DNA from: Mactra quadrangularis
Lineage: Eukaryota > Mollusca > Bivalvia > Venerida > Mactridae
Length of the DNA stretch: 64,000 nucleotides
Direction: 5' to 3'
Assembly: GCA_025267735.1 (NCBI GenBank)
Contig: CM046307.1
Coordinates: 55,423,395 to 55,487,394, forward strand
A program made the position numbers and the translations under genes. The notes beneath the pieces are model-generated. The model was not told where the DNA came from. It was given only the letters and a program-made list of their open reading frames with translations, and did no database searches. Positions 1 to 10,559 of this stretch are shown piece after piece. Numbering within the stretch: position 1 is the first letter of the stretch; every line of letters begins with the position of its first letter.

Positions 1-430
1 ATTTACTCATACAAACAAGAAAATAAAACAAATCAGATTCGATTATATTACAAGTGCTATAGAGTCACCTTGCACGTGCCGCTAAATGTTTTAAATAATA
101 AAAAGTACAATGATTAGTTTCTAACCATCAACATTTTTATACGTGAATGAAAATAGGTTGATTCGATTAAAGTACCTTTTATTTAATCATTTATTGCACT
201 ATGAAACCACAGTGCACGTGCCGTGCCGTGTCCAATTTCCCCCCCTTAACATATAAGTCATAAATTATACCATGTTTAGTTTCTAATGATCAACAATTAA
301 ATGTTTTATATGTGAACAAAGTAGTTTTACTCGATTAAAGTACTTTTTATTTTTTTCATTACTTGTTCTATGAAGCCACAGTGCACGTGCCGTGCCGTGT
401 CCAATTTTCCCACCAAAATACTTTAGTCAT
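1..430. repeat. Minisatellite with CACGTG-rich core, about 3 units
   Basis: Three imperfect direct units share the order: GC-rich core with TGCACGTGCCGTGCCGTG, then an AT-rich arm containing TTTAGTTTCTAA and GATTAAAGTAC. Core copies lie near 72, 213 and 382, so the period is about 141 to 169 bp; the first lacks the second half of the core. The array may continue left of the window. The CACGTG hexamer is an E-box, but nothing here proves a regulatory role. Confidence 0.75.
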
Positions 431-1299
431 AAATATTACAATGTTTAGTTATGTATAATATGGTATTATCATTATTGTCTCCGCCCATAGAAAAACCTTT
501 TTGCATAACAAACTATAATATTTGCATAACAATATGCATACTTTAATAAACAATCATTATAATGCATCAAAGTTAAAAAAATCATAGTTTCATAGTAACA
601 ATATCTGTTTAAGATCAATTAATACTCATTAACGTGCACAGTTTGGATGCAAACTTTAACACGTACATTGTCATTATTTTATAAATCTAACACATTCTTT
701 ATAATATTAATAACACTAAACAAACATCTTTAATTCTTATATTAATTATCATTTAATAAAAATGATAGGTGAAGTTTGTTATTACTATATGAAAGGTATC
801 TGTTAATTATTGTCGGGTTCAGACAATTAGCTCATTTTAAAAATAAATGCTATTATTAAGTTGCTAAAAATAAAACATCAAACGTAATAAAACGATTTAT
901 TTTTTGGTAAATGCACATTGTTTTTCACGTAAAAATCCATTCATTTTGGTTGAAATCAATAAAATATATATAATTGAACAAAACAGAACACAACATACAC
1001 TTAATTATACAATTTCTCGACACAAACTTTATTTGTTGTATACATTAAAGGTCTATTGTTTACATTTTATTTTTCAATTTGAAACAATGAATTATCTTTG
1101 TATTGATCAAGTTGATTTAAACACATCCTTATTCAACAATGCATAGTAATCAATCCTCGTCGATTTCATTCCAGTAGTCCATTTTTAAAAATTTAATTTG
1201 CTTTTCTCTGTGTCGATATTACAGTCTGAAATTAAAAAAAATATATGATTAATTATGCAAAAATATAAGAATAAACACAGAATACACATAACTTATATC
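431..1299. other. AT-rich stretch, nothing recognised
   Basis: Low-complexity AT-rich sequence. Short open frames here (for example 904-1146) have no domain signature or coding-like composition. Confidence 0.6.
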
Positions 1300-1317
1300 A
1301 GGTCGTATTAATAATAC

Positions 1318-4155
1318 TCATTGTGCTATACACGTATAGTACGCATAATTATAACATACCTTAGACGATCCGTCCCCAAATTGGGGACGTATCGTCCAAG
1401 GGCGAATCGTCCAAGGACGGATGTGACTGGGGACGGATCGTCTGACATTCCTCGTGAGACCTATACGGGCACGGAAGTAGCGACCGCAGACGTGACATCT
1501 GAAGTCTGTTGTTGTTAAAGTTGAGGAGTTGGCGGCGGCTCGAGCCTTACGCTGTAGGCGCTTCTCTTTCTGGGCTTCCGTACGCACACGTTCAGCTTTC
1601 TTGGCACCAGATGTTATCGTGCTGCGCCATTCTGTTCTATTTGCTGCTAGTATTTCCCAGCTATCAATGTCAATGTTCATTTGTTTAAAGGACTGCTTCA
1701 GACTGTCTTTGTATCTCTTCCTCTGACCCCCAACTGAGCGTTTGCCTGTAGTTAGCTCACCATAGAGAAGCTGCTTTGGTATGCGCTCATCTGACATGCG
1801 ACAGACGTGACCAGCCCACCGTGCCTGGTATCTCTGTAGAGTAGAATGGATGGACGGGATGTTTGCTCTGGCAAGGACTTCTGTGTCCGGTATCTTGTCT
1901 TGCCATTTGATGCCAAGGATGTTACGGAGCCGTGTAGTGTGGAAGTGGTTCAGCTTGCGTGCATGTCTACTGTACACTGTCCACGTTTCACTAGCATAGA
2001 GAAGGGTCGTCAGGACAACAGCCCGGTACACTTTCAGCTTGGTTTCTGTTGAGATGCCTCTTCGTTCCCATACCGATGACCTCAGCCTACCAAATGCAGC
2101 ACTGGCCTTTGCTATACGACAGTTCACTTCGTCGTCAATGTGGACACATCTGGACAGCGTGCTGCCTAGATAGGTGAACTTTTCTACTGTCTGAAGAGTG
2201 ATGCCTTTCACCTTGATGTTGGGCTCAGTGTATGGTTTTCCTGGGGCTGGTTGGTGCATGACTTCAGTTTTCTTTGTACTGATGGTAAGCCCGAAGTTGT
2301 CACATGATGTTGCAAACTTGTCCATGGTCTGTTGCATACGCTCTTCTGTATGGGCATTGAGCGCACAGTCATCAGCAAACAGGAGGTCTTTTATTTTCTT
2401 GACTTGAACTTTGGTGGTGGCATTTAGGCGCCGGGGGTTAAACAGTTTGCCGTCGGTTCTATAGCGGATTTCTATGCCTTCATCTTCTTGAGAGAATGCA
2501 TCCGTGAGCATTGCAGAAAACATCAAGGAGAACAGGGTTGGGGCAAGAACACATCCTTGTTTAACACCATTGTTGACTGGGAAGTCTCTGGATGTTTCAC
2601 CATTGTCATTTACGTGTGCTGTCATACCCTCATGGAACTGTCGAATCATAGTGATGAAGGTAGATGGACATCCAAATTTTGCCATGATCTTCCATAGGCC
2701 ATCACGACTGACAGTGTCGAAGGCTTTTGTTAGATCAACAAAGGTGGTGAAGAGATCTTGATGTTGCTCCTGACATTTTTCTTGAAGTTGGCGGACAGCA
2801 AATATCATGTCCACAGTGCCTCTGCCTGCACGGAAACCACACTGACTTTCTGGAAGGTGACCCTGTTCTAGATGTTTGATAAGTCTGTTGAGAAGGACTC
2901 TGGCTAGGATCTTGCCGGCAATGGACAGTAATGAGATTCCTCTGTGGTTGTCAAATGATTGTCCATTTCCTTTCCTTTTGTACAGATGGATGATGGAAGC
3001 ATCTTTGAAATCTTGGGGTAGGGTGCCTTTATCCCAAAATGACTGGAATAGTTCTGCTAGTTTCTGTATTAGTGTATCACCTCCTTCTTTGTATATCTCT
3101 GCTGGTATAGCGTCGGAGCCAGGTGACTTGCCCTTCGACAGTTGGTTGATGGCCTTCTTCACCTCAATGATGGAGGGTGAGTGGTCTAGGTCTTCATTTA
3201 TTTCAATTTGAGGCAGACGGTCAATGGCAGCTTGGTTGATGGAGGATGGACGGTTCAGTACCGATTCAAAGTGTTCTGCCCAGCGGTTGAGGATGGACTC
3301 CCTCTCTGTGAGAAGAGTGGACCCATCAGACGCCAGCAGTGGTGCTGTGCCTGAGGGTTGAGGACCGTATAAGGCTTTGAGGGCATCATAGAACTTCTTA
3401 GAGTCTTTCACATCAGCGAAGTGCTGGATTTCGTCAGCTCTAGTACTAAGCCATTGATTCTGCATAGCTCTGAGACGGTCTTGGATTTCCCTGCGAATGT
3501 TGTTGAATAAAGACTTCTTTGATGGAGATGTTGGGTCGAGCTGATAGGCCAGGAAGAGTTGTTTTTTGCGTTCCAGGAGGGCTGTGATTTCACTGTTGTT
3601 GTCATCGAACCAATCCTGGTGTTTACGAGAAGCTGGACCTAGCTGTCTGTGTGATGCAGCATATATTTTGTCTCTAAGTATAGCCCATTCTTCCTCAACA
3701 GATGCTTCACCAAACTTGAGGTCACTGATTTCACTGTTAAGGTCTTCGATCAGATTCTCAGTAACCACTTTGTCATTTAGCTTGGATGTGTTTAGACGTT
3801 TGGGTGTTTGTTTCCCCTGGGGTCGGCGTTTCGGTTTGATCTGAAGTTTCACTTTGGAGATGACTAGGCGGTGGTCTGTCCAGCATTCAGCCACACACAT
3901 AGCTTTGGTGACACAGATGTCCTGACGGTCAGCTCTGCGTGTGATGACATAGTCTAGCATGTGCCAATGCTTAGATCTGGGGTGCATCCAAGTTGTTTTC
4001 TGGCGGTTTGCAAGGCGAAACATGGTATTAGTGATAGTCAGATCGTGAGTACTGCAGGTTTGAAGCAAGAGTAATCCATTGTTGTTACATTTACCGATGC
4101 TTTTTTTTACCGATGATTCCCTCCCATGTGTGATGGTCAACACCAACTCTTGCAT
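1318..4155 (-). CDS. LINE reverse transcriptase frame with C-terminal zinc-finger remnant
   Basis: 945 codons. Residues 1-100 are the C-terminal part of the endonuclease domain (HMLDYV near 64-70 and TDHRLV near 93-98, the SDH-type catalytic box). The RT domain spans about 335-680: KGKSPGSDAIPAEIY near 341, FVDLTKAFDT near 472 carrying the first catalytic Asp, NNGVKQGCVLAPTLFS near 528, and FADD at 593-596 with the paired catalytic Asp. The thumb and connection region follow (YLGSTLS, WAGHVCRM). A CHVCGRYF motif at 887-894 starts a C2H2 finger, but the His half is not conserved and the frame runs into the 3' tail repeats (IRPWTIRPWTIRP), so the C-terminus is altered. The ATG at 4153-4155 lies inside the endonuclease and is not the ancestral start; this frame continues the one at 4091-4738 after a frameshift. 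Confidence 0.85.
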   Translation of the reverse strand: MQELVLTITHGRESSVKKSIGKCNNNGLLLLQTCSTHDLTITNTMFRLANRQKTTWMHPRSKHWHMLDYVITRRADRQDICVTKAMCVAECWTDHRLVISKVKLQIKPKRRPQGKQTPKRLNTSKLNDKVVTENLIEDLNSEISDLKFGEASVEEEWAILRDKIYAASHRQLGPASRKHQDWFDDNNSEITALLERKKQLFLAYQLDPTSPSKKSLFNNIRREIQDRLRAMQNQWLSTRADEIQHFADVKDSKKFYDALKALYGPQPSGTAPLLASDGSTLLTERESILNRWAEHFESVLNRPSSINQAAIDRLPQIEINEDLDHSPSIIEVKKAINQLSKGKSPGSDAIPAEIYKEGGDTLIQKLAELFQSFWDKGTLPQDFKDASIIHLYKRKGNGQSFDNHRGISLLSIAGKILARVLLNRLIKHLEQGHLPESQCGFRAGRGTVDMIFAVRQLQEKCQEQHQDLFTTFVDLTKAFDTVSRDGLWKIMAKFGCPSTFITMIRQFHEGMTAHVNDNGETSRDFPVNNGVKQGCVLAPTLFSLMFSAMLTDAFSQEDEGIEIRYRTDGKLFNPRRLNATTKVQVKKIKDLLFADDCALNAHTEERMQQTMDKFATSCDNFGLTISTKKTEVMHQPAPGKPYTEPNIKVKGITLQTVEKFTYLGSTLSRCVHIDDEVNCRIAKASAAFGRLRSSVWERRGISTETKLKVYRAVVLTTLLYASETWTVYSRHARKLNHFHTTRLRNILGIKWQDKIPDTEVLARANIPSIHSTLQRYQARWAGHVCRMSDERIPKQLLYGELTTGKRSVGGQRKRYKDSLKQSFKQMNIDIDSWEILAANRTEWRSTITSGAKKAERVRTEAQKEKRLQRKARAAANSSTLTTTDFRCHVCGRYFRARIGLTRNVRRSVPSHIRPWTIRPWTIRPQFGDGSSKVCYNYAYYTCIAQ
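1364..1445 (-). repeat. Tandem hairpin repeats at LINE 3' end
   Basis: Several CGTCC/GGACG units in alternating orientation, including a near-perfect palindrome at 1371-1389 (CGTCCCC..GGGGACG). They occupy the place where many RTE-type LINEs carry short 3' tail repeats and probably mark the end of the transcript template. Confidence 0.6.
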
Positions 4156-4738
4156 TGAAGTCGCCGAGGATTAGTAGTTTGTCATCTTTTGGTGTGCTGG
4201 TAATAATAGTGTTCAGCTCTTCATAAAACTTGTCCTTAATGTCATCAGGATTTGTCATAGTAGGTGCATAGGCACTGATAAGGGTAGCCTGTTTTCCGCC
4301 AGTTAGAGGTAGTTTCATAACCATGAGTCTGTCGTTGATTCCTTTTGGTAAGCAAGTAAGCTTTTTCACAAGGTCTGACTTGATGGCAAAGCAGACCCCA
4401 GCTTCACGACGTTCATCTTGACTTCTTCCACTCCAAAAGAATGTGTATCCAGGACCTTTTTCTGTAATGCTACCTTCTTTCGCAAACCTGGTCTCACATA
4501 AGGCAGCCACATCAACGTTGTATCTGGCAAGCTCGGTGGCAACTAGAGCAGTCCGCCTATCTGGCCGGTCAGCAGTTGGGTTGTCTAACAGCGTGCGTAC
4601 GTTCCACGTTCCAATGGTGAGCTCAGTCACCTTCGATTTCTTTGTTCTAATATTTCGACCGCTAGAAGGGATCCCTGCCAGCCGCGGTAAGCTAGCCCGG
4701 GTATGATGAAGCAGGCAATGTTTAGGGCACCTTTTCTA
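4091..4738 (-). CDS. LINE endonuclease frame (5' half), frameshifted
   Basis: Apurinic/apyrimidinic endonuclease-like N-terminus: TIGTWNVRTL, ALCETRF with the metal-binding Glu, SAYAPT and GDFNARVG with the Asp/Asn catalytic pair. The frame stays open from a TAG at 4736-4738 down to 4091 but has no ATG ahead of the first catalytic motif; a GTG at 4628-4630 is the first conventional-looking initiator, so the true start is unclear. It ends in GKKKHR-stop just after an A8 run (minus strand, 4101-4108), while the other frame continues the domain, so one base gained or lost in that run separates the two. Nicking of target DNA for target-primed reverse transcription is the known role of this domain. 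Confidence 0.8.
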
Positions 4739-5405
4739 GCCCCTTCCCCAGACTACGGAGGTAAGCAGTGTATTCCTGAAGAGGGCTGCTTAGTCGTTCA
4801 GGGTGCTGCCGGGTTCTACTGCTGCTTCGGTCAGTGAAAGACGACCAATATCCTGAACCGCCTGCGTGTAGGTTTGCGGCTGCAGCTGCCAGTGTATCCA
4901 CACCTGCTACGTCGTCGCTCCCCCATCGCCACAGGACTTTCCAAGTTGAACTTCAACAGCAATGATGTCTACGTGACTTGCGCGTGAGTTGATTTAAAGT
5001 GTAGGAGACTTGCGCAGCATCTACCACACTCTCTCGGCCAGAATCACTGAACCTGGTGGCAAGACAGCGTCAAGACGGCCAGGGATGATGCCAGATGCAG
5101 GAGTTGCCAGAAACTTGCCAGAGTTTGACACGAGACTGCCTCACGGGGCTCCACTCCGAATTTTCTGTAGGGGTTATTTCCCCAGGCCTTCGCTGATCCA
5201 ACAGCACCACAAGGCAGTGGTTGCCCCCTCACATGGGTTTAGCTTGCCTGCTGAAGCAAGGTACCGGGGTATGGCGCGAGGAGCCACCATGTGAGAGTTG
5301 GGAGATGGCTCGAGAACCAATTGCAGTCGTCCACCCCGCAGTGGCAGGGTGCAGCAGACGAACTGACAAAAGGTGTTATCTCTTCCAGCGCCCCCTATAC
5401 CCCAA

Positions 5406-6620
5406 TTTTTATATTTAGTATTATAGTCATTATTTGAATCGCAATTTTGTAGGCGAAACGGACAACGAAATGGAGATTTAATTGTTTTGAAAATACATTA
5501 CAAATGTGTACAATTTGTAAATGTAAACTGATTACAAATAGGAACACTATAAAATATGTTATAAAAAATATTATAATTATTGAGAATTAAATCAAACACA
5601 TTTATAAAATAATTCTCCATTTCGTAGGCAAAATGAACCGCTGAATTAAAATTTAATTGTTTGAATAAGTGCAAATTTAATTGACTGACTGTGAAATATC
5701 AACATAATATCAAAGTATTAAAATACAGAAAGACTTTCGTGCACATTTAAACCTAACGAATCCATAATAATGATTACTCCTTACCCATTAGATTCAAGTA
5801 CGAACCCAGCAGGGCAAAACATCAGTGATTCTATAAAAAAACCGTACAAACTGAGTGAGTAAAAATATTTTACTGGACGTGCTCTAAAATACGTTGGTTG
5901 GTGTTTATCTGTCGCAGTATGGATGTAATCACGTGCATTTGTCAATTGCATGAACTGTCCTGTATAATTTTATGCAGAAATGGATGTTTTAAAAAAACGT
6001 CTATTCACAAAAAAATACTACCGTGAAATAAATTCATAAGTAATTGTTTGAATCAGTGAAATTTAAAATAGAAATAGTATGTTGGTGTGGTGTAGTTTCT
6101 CAAAGATGTTTCTAGCTAGACTTCTGAGTTAGTACTGGTTAGACTTCTAAGTTGGTACTGGTTAAATTTCGAAGTTAATTGTTACTGATTAGACTTCATA
6201 TATATATCGCTGTTTTTTCTACCTCCACATTAATATTTAACTAACACAAGTTGACAATTTACATTACTTTATTTTAAGTACTTTTTGTATTAACATAAAA
6301 TTATAAAATTATATCTGAATAACAACAAATTGTATCCGATATGTATTAAAACTAAAATTCGTCTAACCCCGTTTACACGGATAACAGAGTTTTTATACCT
6401 AGAGGGATCCCACGGATCCTATTCTACCGGATTCTGTTTTCACCGGATCGGGATCCGGTGAACTCTTGACCTTGAGTCCGGTACACCGGACTTAGCAACT
6501 ATTCGCAATTTGCGACAGTTGGTAATATACATTAAGTTTTTTATGTGATAATTGTTAAAAACGTTTGCTGACTGTAAAGTTATTATTTTATATGTATAAA
6601 TATACTACAGTTAATAAATG
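5406..6620. other. No gene recognised; short local repeats
   Basis: AT-rich. Two small structures stand out: three copies of a roughly 27-bp unit (GTTNGTACTGGTTAGACTTC-like) between about 6108 and 6195, and a cluster of GGATCC/CCGGAT/ACCGG words at 6405-6495 that can fold on itself. No open frame with a domain signature. Confidence 0.5.
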
Positions 6621-6624
6621 TAGG

Positions 6625-9370
6625 CACCTTTACTTCAACGTTGTCTTCGTCAACAGCCTGTATAACCCCTGCAAATGGCTTTTCATCGTATAGAACGACA
6701 ACAAACTTCCCTACAAAGGATTCATCGATGGTCACATTCTTTAAATCACAACCCGATTCCTTAAATAAATAACGTATTAGAAATATTATTTCAGCCTTAA
6801 AAGGTCATGTAATTGAATAATGTTGGATTAAACATTGTGTGTTCCCAACAGTTGTTATAGATTTTATCAAAGTATTGAACAGTGTTTAAAATATAAGGTT
6901 TTTAACAGTACACACACTTGTACATACTACATAGCCCTGTGGTCTGATTGCGCACATGATCTGCTTTACTCCTTCCAGTGTTTCTATTTTAATCTACGAC
7001 ATTCTGTGAAATTGAAAGCATGTATCAATTGAAGATTATAATAATCATGAAGTAGACCAGTGGGCTCTTTGCCGCTTGGGTACAAATCACGTTTAAAACA
7101 TAATTTTCATTGAGGAGGTTTTCCAGCTGACCTGTGGTGCGTCGGTGTTTCTACCCATACATACGCATATTCCGGTATTCATATGTACGGTGGCTTTATC
7201 CTCCTGTATTATCTGACTGTCACTGTAATGATCATAGTTGTGTCGCGGTGATGTATTTTTTTCTAACTTGAAAAAAACGTGAACGTGAAATAAAATGAAG
7301 TTAAAAAGAGTAACACAAGTCAGAGGCGAGTTCCATATTGTGATTCATAGCTGTTATGTGGTCAAATGTAGATTAATAGGTATATAATCATCTTAACTCG
7401 TTGAGAGATATGATCATTTTCGTTAACAGGTTTGCTACGCTGATGGTGCGCTTGGTGTGCTTGATGCGATGTAAAAGTAACATAAACTATGTATTATGAG
7501 TTGATATTTAAATTATTTGTGCTATTAGCTTGCATACCTGTTTGGAAACAAGATGATGGGAACATGGGTTGAAACATCTGCAGCCTAGTATCGTCGGATG
7601 GGAGCAGAAACAAGATACTACCAACGCTGATAACTCATCGTTTTCGAATACCAACTGAAACAAAGTGAACATAATTAACATGACACTAACACGGGCCCTT
7701 TTGCGTTGCCAGCTAATTAAACTTACGTGACTGCCTGGGACATTGGATATTACAGTCCCACCCAAAGGCTTGGGCTTGGCAAGGAATCGAACTTACGAAC
7801 TCTGTGTTACTAGTCGATTGCGTTACCACTCGACCATGCCCGCCGACTATTTGGGTTATAATTGATTACTGAAATTTTAAAGAAAAAAATAAGCTTTATG
7901 AAGGAACTAAACGTTATAATTATGATATTATTTTGTGAAAATGTTCAAATTGTCATATATGAGTATACTATAAAAGTTTCAAAGTTTCATGAGCATTGCA
8001 AAAGACTTGTTATGACACTCTTATTACCATAACTAGGTTAAATTTATACCCGGTGAAGCTTTGAAGCTTCACAGTTCCTGGTAATGCCTGAATGGAAGGT
8101 GATAACTCACTTTGTATCTTATCTATTTTCGCTCCGTCAACAAGATACAGCTTTATGTTACTGGCCCTTTTTGATAACATATTTACAAAGTCTTTGGCCG
8201 AAGTGATGTCTTTCTTTCTAACTATTACTTCTTGGTCCGCTGTCCTTTTTACGGCCGCCCCGACACCGTCAGCAGCACCTTTACCACGAGACGCCTCAAG
8301 GGAGTTTCACGTTGACCTTGTAAACCTGTAGTTCTGTATTTTCTTGGCCCATAAGAAGAAGTTGGATTTGTGTTTGTACTGAGTTAATGGTCTGTCACTA
8401 ATAAAGTGAATGGTTTTTAGTTTTCTCTGGTCTGTTATGTCCTTCAACACCGGACGTAGGTGCATGTGCCCAGACAGCCGAAGGATCGTGTCTCAGATTG
8501 TCAGATACACTGCAAAACGGATATGTGGCGTCATGGAGATACATCACACCTGTGTGCAGACAGATAAGATTTCGGGATCCTCCGAAATGCATGAATATGA
8601 TCTCGTCGGCGTATTTGCTGTACAATTTTCGGAAAAATCTTAATGTATTGGTCCAAAATTTGAAACAGAAAACACTGACTGGGATAAACTAGCAGAAAAA
8701 TCTATGTGTATCAGTAAATCGTCGTTTGATAGATTGGATTTTAAGAAATGTAGATTTTTGTATATTGAAAATGTACGTGGCTGCAAGCTCCTTCTGTTTC
8801 TTTACGTAATTCATCTGCCAATACTTCCTTTAAAGCTTGCTCTTTTGATTTAACAACCTTCGTAACTGTTTTGACTTGACCATTTCTATATATTTCCTCC
8901 CGCTTTGTTTTCCATTCGTGCCACTCTACTTGACTTGGTACGTCGACGCTTGGACTACTGCATATCCATCTCTACTTGTTTCTTCACGCATGCTTGATAT
9001 TCTCGGTACATGCACGCTTTGTTGTTTTCGTTGCACACTACGTTTACTATCTCGTTTATGTCTTTGCTCTTGATCAATTGTATGGAGCAAGCGGCTTTCA
9101 ACTTCAAACTCAAGTTATCATGTATTCTACACATACAGGTTTGTCGATCTTTCTCCCTGGGTTTCATTACCCAGAATGGCCGCAGACGACAAAAGAGGCT
9201 GTGCGAGATTTTGTAGTTGTTCATACTTTTTGTGCTGAATTTTTAATGTAGGTTTTTCAGATCATCATTCAGAGGGCGAATTTGTTTCTTGACGCCTTTT
9301 CGCGTTATCGTGGACTGTTTATCCGGTTTCATTCTCGAAACGTCGTCCCTTTTAAGCTTTAACGAACGGT
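6625..9370 (-). pseudogene. Degenerate transposon-associated multidomain protein
   Basis: Reading right to left, fragments in different frames match, in order, a large uncharacterised protein family that I recall as widespread and multicopy in molluscs, cnidarians and aphids. About 9240-8955: a Cys-rich segment (SLFCRLRPFWVM.. CMCRIHDN.. ACMYREY). About 8745-8700: LLIHIDFS. About 8625-8400: FGGSRNLICLHTGV followed by SVSDNLRHDPSAVWAH. About 8300-8045: GAADGVGAAVKR and IKLYLVDGAKI, the region after the usual GHGKG motif. About 6775-6630: FVGKFVVVLYDEKPFAGV. Many stops and frame changes, plus an unrelated 1.2-kb stretch between the last two parts, show that it is dead. The Asp/His residues in HIDFS and the GKGA region suggest a DDE-type nuclease, but that is inference. 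Confidence 0.7.
7755..7850 (-). repeat. tRNA-like SINE head fragment
   Basis: On the minus strand, GCATGGTCGAGTGGTAACGC (A-box-like) is followed about 30 nt later by AAGTTCGATTCC (B-box-like). The arms do not close into a good acceptor stem, so it is a tRNA-derived repeat rather than a tRNA gene. It lies inside the transposon pseudogene and is later than it. Confidence 0.6.
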
Positions 9371-9750
9371 TTTCGTGTCGGTTGGCTTAAATATTAAAAA
9401 TATTTGCACACTTTATGTACATTTTTACACTAAATTCATAGTCATTTTAAGCAGGTATTTTTTAATAATGATGTCTACACTATTTTGTTGCAGTTAAAAC
9501 AAAGTACTTTTCTCATGAAAACAAAATTTATTATTCAGTACGTGAATAAGAGTGTATTTATAACTCAATCGTTTTATACAGAAAATAATGAATATTTTTG
9601 ACTACAATGTATATTTATCCATACCTTTTTTGACAATTGATAAGGCTATTCTTTTGTTAAATCGACGCGCCAAGTTAAAAATCTACAAACAGTTGAAATA
9701 TTAAAGTTAAAAGCTTAATTGCAAACATAAAAAAAATAATAATAAAAAGT

Positions 9751-9755
9751 AAAAA
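9751..9755 (-). terminator. RNA polymerase III terminator of tRNA-Ser
   Basis: T5 on the minus strand, 5 nt beyond the mature 3' end of the tRNA, as expected for pol III termination. Confidence 0.8.
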
Positions 9756-9760
9756 TAGCT

Positions 9761-9842
9761 CGACGAGGATGGGATTCGAACCCACGCGGGCAGAGCCCAA
9801 TGGATTAGCAGTCCATCGCCTTAACCACTCGGCCACCTCGTC
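9761..9842 (-). tRNA. tRNA-Ser(GCU): tRNA-Ser, anticodon GCT
   Basis: The 82-nt gene folds with a perfect 7-bp acceptor stem (GACGAGG at 9842-9836 with CCTCGTC at 9768-9762) and discriminator G at 9761. The anticodon GCT is read from 9809-9807 in the loop ACTGCTAA. It has the long variable arm typical of serine tRNAs (GGGCTCTGCCC). The internal A box (TGGCCGAGTGG) and B box (GGTTCGAATCC) match the pol III consensus exactly. No intron and no encoded CCA, as usual in animals. It is the only tRNA-like sequence here with intact stems, so it is probably functional. Confidence 0.96.
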
Positions 9843-9876
9843 AGATGTTCGAGGAGAGACTAAATATCAATAAATA

Positions 9877-9915
9877 CCGGAGCTAGCTCAGTGCGCTACA
9901 GACATGTTGACGGAA
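9877..9915 (+). repeat. SINE-A head fragment beside the tRNA
   Basis: GGAGCTAGCTCAGTGCGCTACA matches the A-box end of the SINE-A family seen at 15409, 34450 and 55707, then the similarity stops. Confidence 0.45.
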
Positions 9916-10559
9916 AACAGTTTTCATTTCAGTCTTACTTAATTTTGTTTAATCAGACGCTCAAACGTTACGTGCGAGCTAAAATGTGAACTAGTTTTTT
10001 TATGTTAAAAAGAAAATACAAGCAAAGGTAAACAATTTTTGATGACAGTTTTACAATAAGTTAATAAACAGAATTGTCATATGTTTTCGCGATATAAAAA
10101 TTGGTATATTTTTAATTTTACGCTGAATTTTTATTTTCGATATCTGTGACAATAAATCCCATTGCGTACTGAGATTTTTAAATTTCTTATTTCTTTTGCC
10201 AATTGTGTTTTTCCTGTGTATATTATGCCAACTGTAGCCTAAGTGATTCGAAACAGTGAATACTGCACATGTAATTCTGCATCTGTCAAAACGTTCTTTC
10301 ATTTGCCTTAGTTTTGTTTAAACATTTATAAATGTTATAAATAGAGGAGAACCTTTGTTTGAATATGAATTTTATTGTTCTGTGAGGGATTTGATGAACC
10401 ATCCTTTGGTAAAAAAGGCTAATACATTTTTAGTAGGATTTTCAATGAAGAACTGGCTAATAGTTTACATAAACCCGGGCAGGCAGGTGGTTAGGCGGGC
10501 GGGAGGGTGGGCGTGCGGATGGGTGTCCGGTGTCGTAAAACAATTGTGTTAAAGTTTTT

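Larger units (their letters stand above)
1300..5405 (-). mobile_element. Near full-length RTE-like LINE retrotransposon
   Basis: A block clearly richer in G and C than its AT-rich surroundings, running right to left. It has a GC-rich 5' leader (about 5405-4740), an apurinic-type endonuclease frame (4738-4091), a reverse transcriptase frame (4155-1318) and a short 3' tail with repeated GGACGATNCGTCC-like units. The order leader-EN-RT-short tail and the endonuclease and RT motifs fit non-LTR elements of the RTE group. The 5' boundary is set by the composition change near 5405, the 3' boundary by loss of the tail repeats near 1360-1300; no target-site duplication was identified. Apart from one frameshift it is largely open, so it is young. 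Confidence 0.85.

Noticed and set aside
1..430. CRISPR-like spaced repeats
   Set aside because: Eukaryotic minisatellite: the spacers are themselves repeated, and the genome context is animal.
1321..4706. Many plus-strand open frames of 65-111 codons
   Set aside because: Shadows of the LINE frames on the minus strand.
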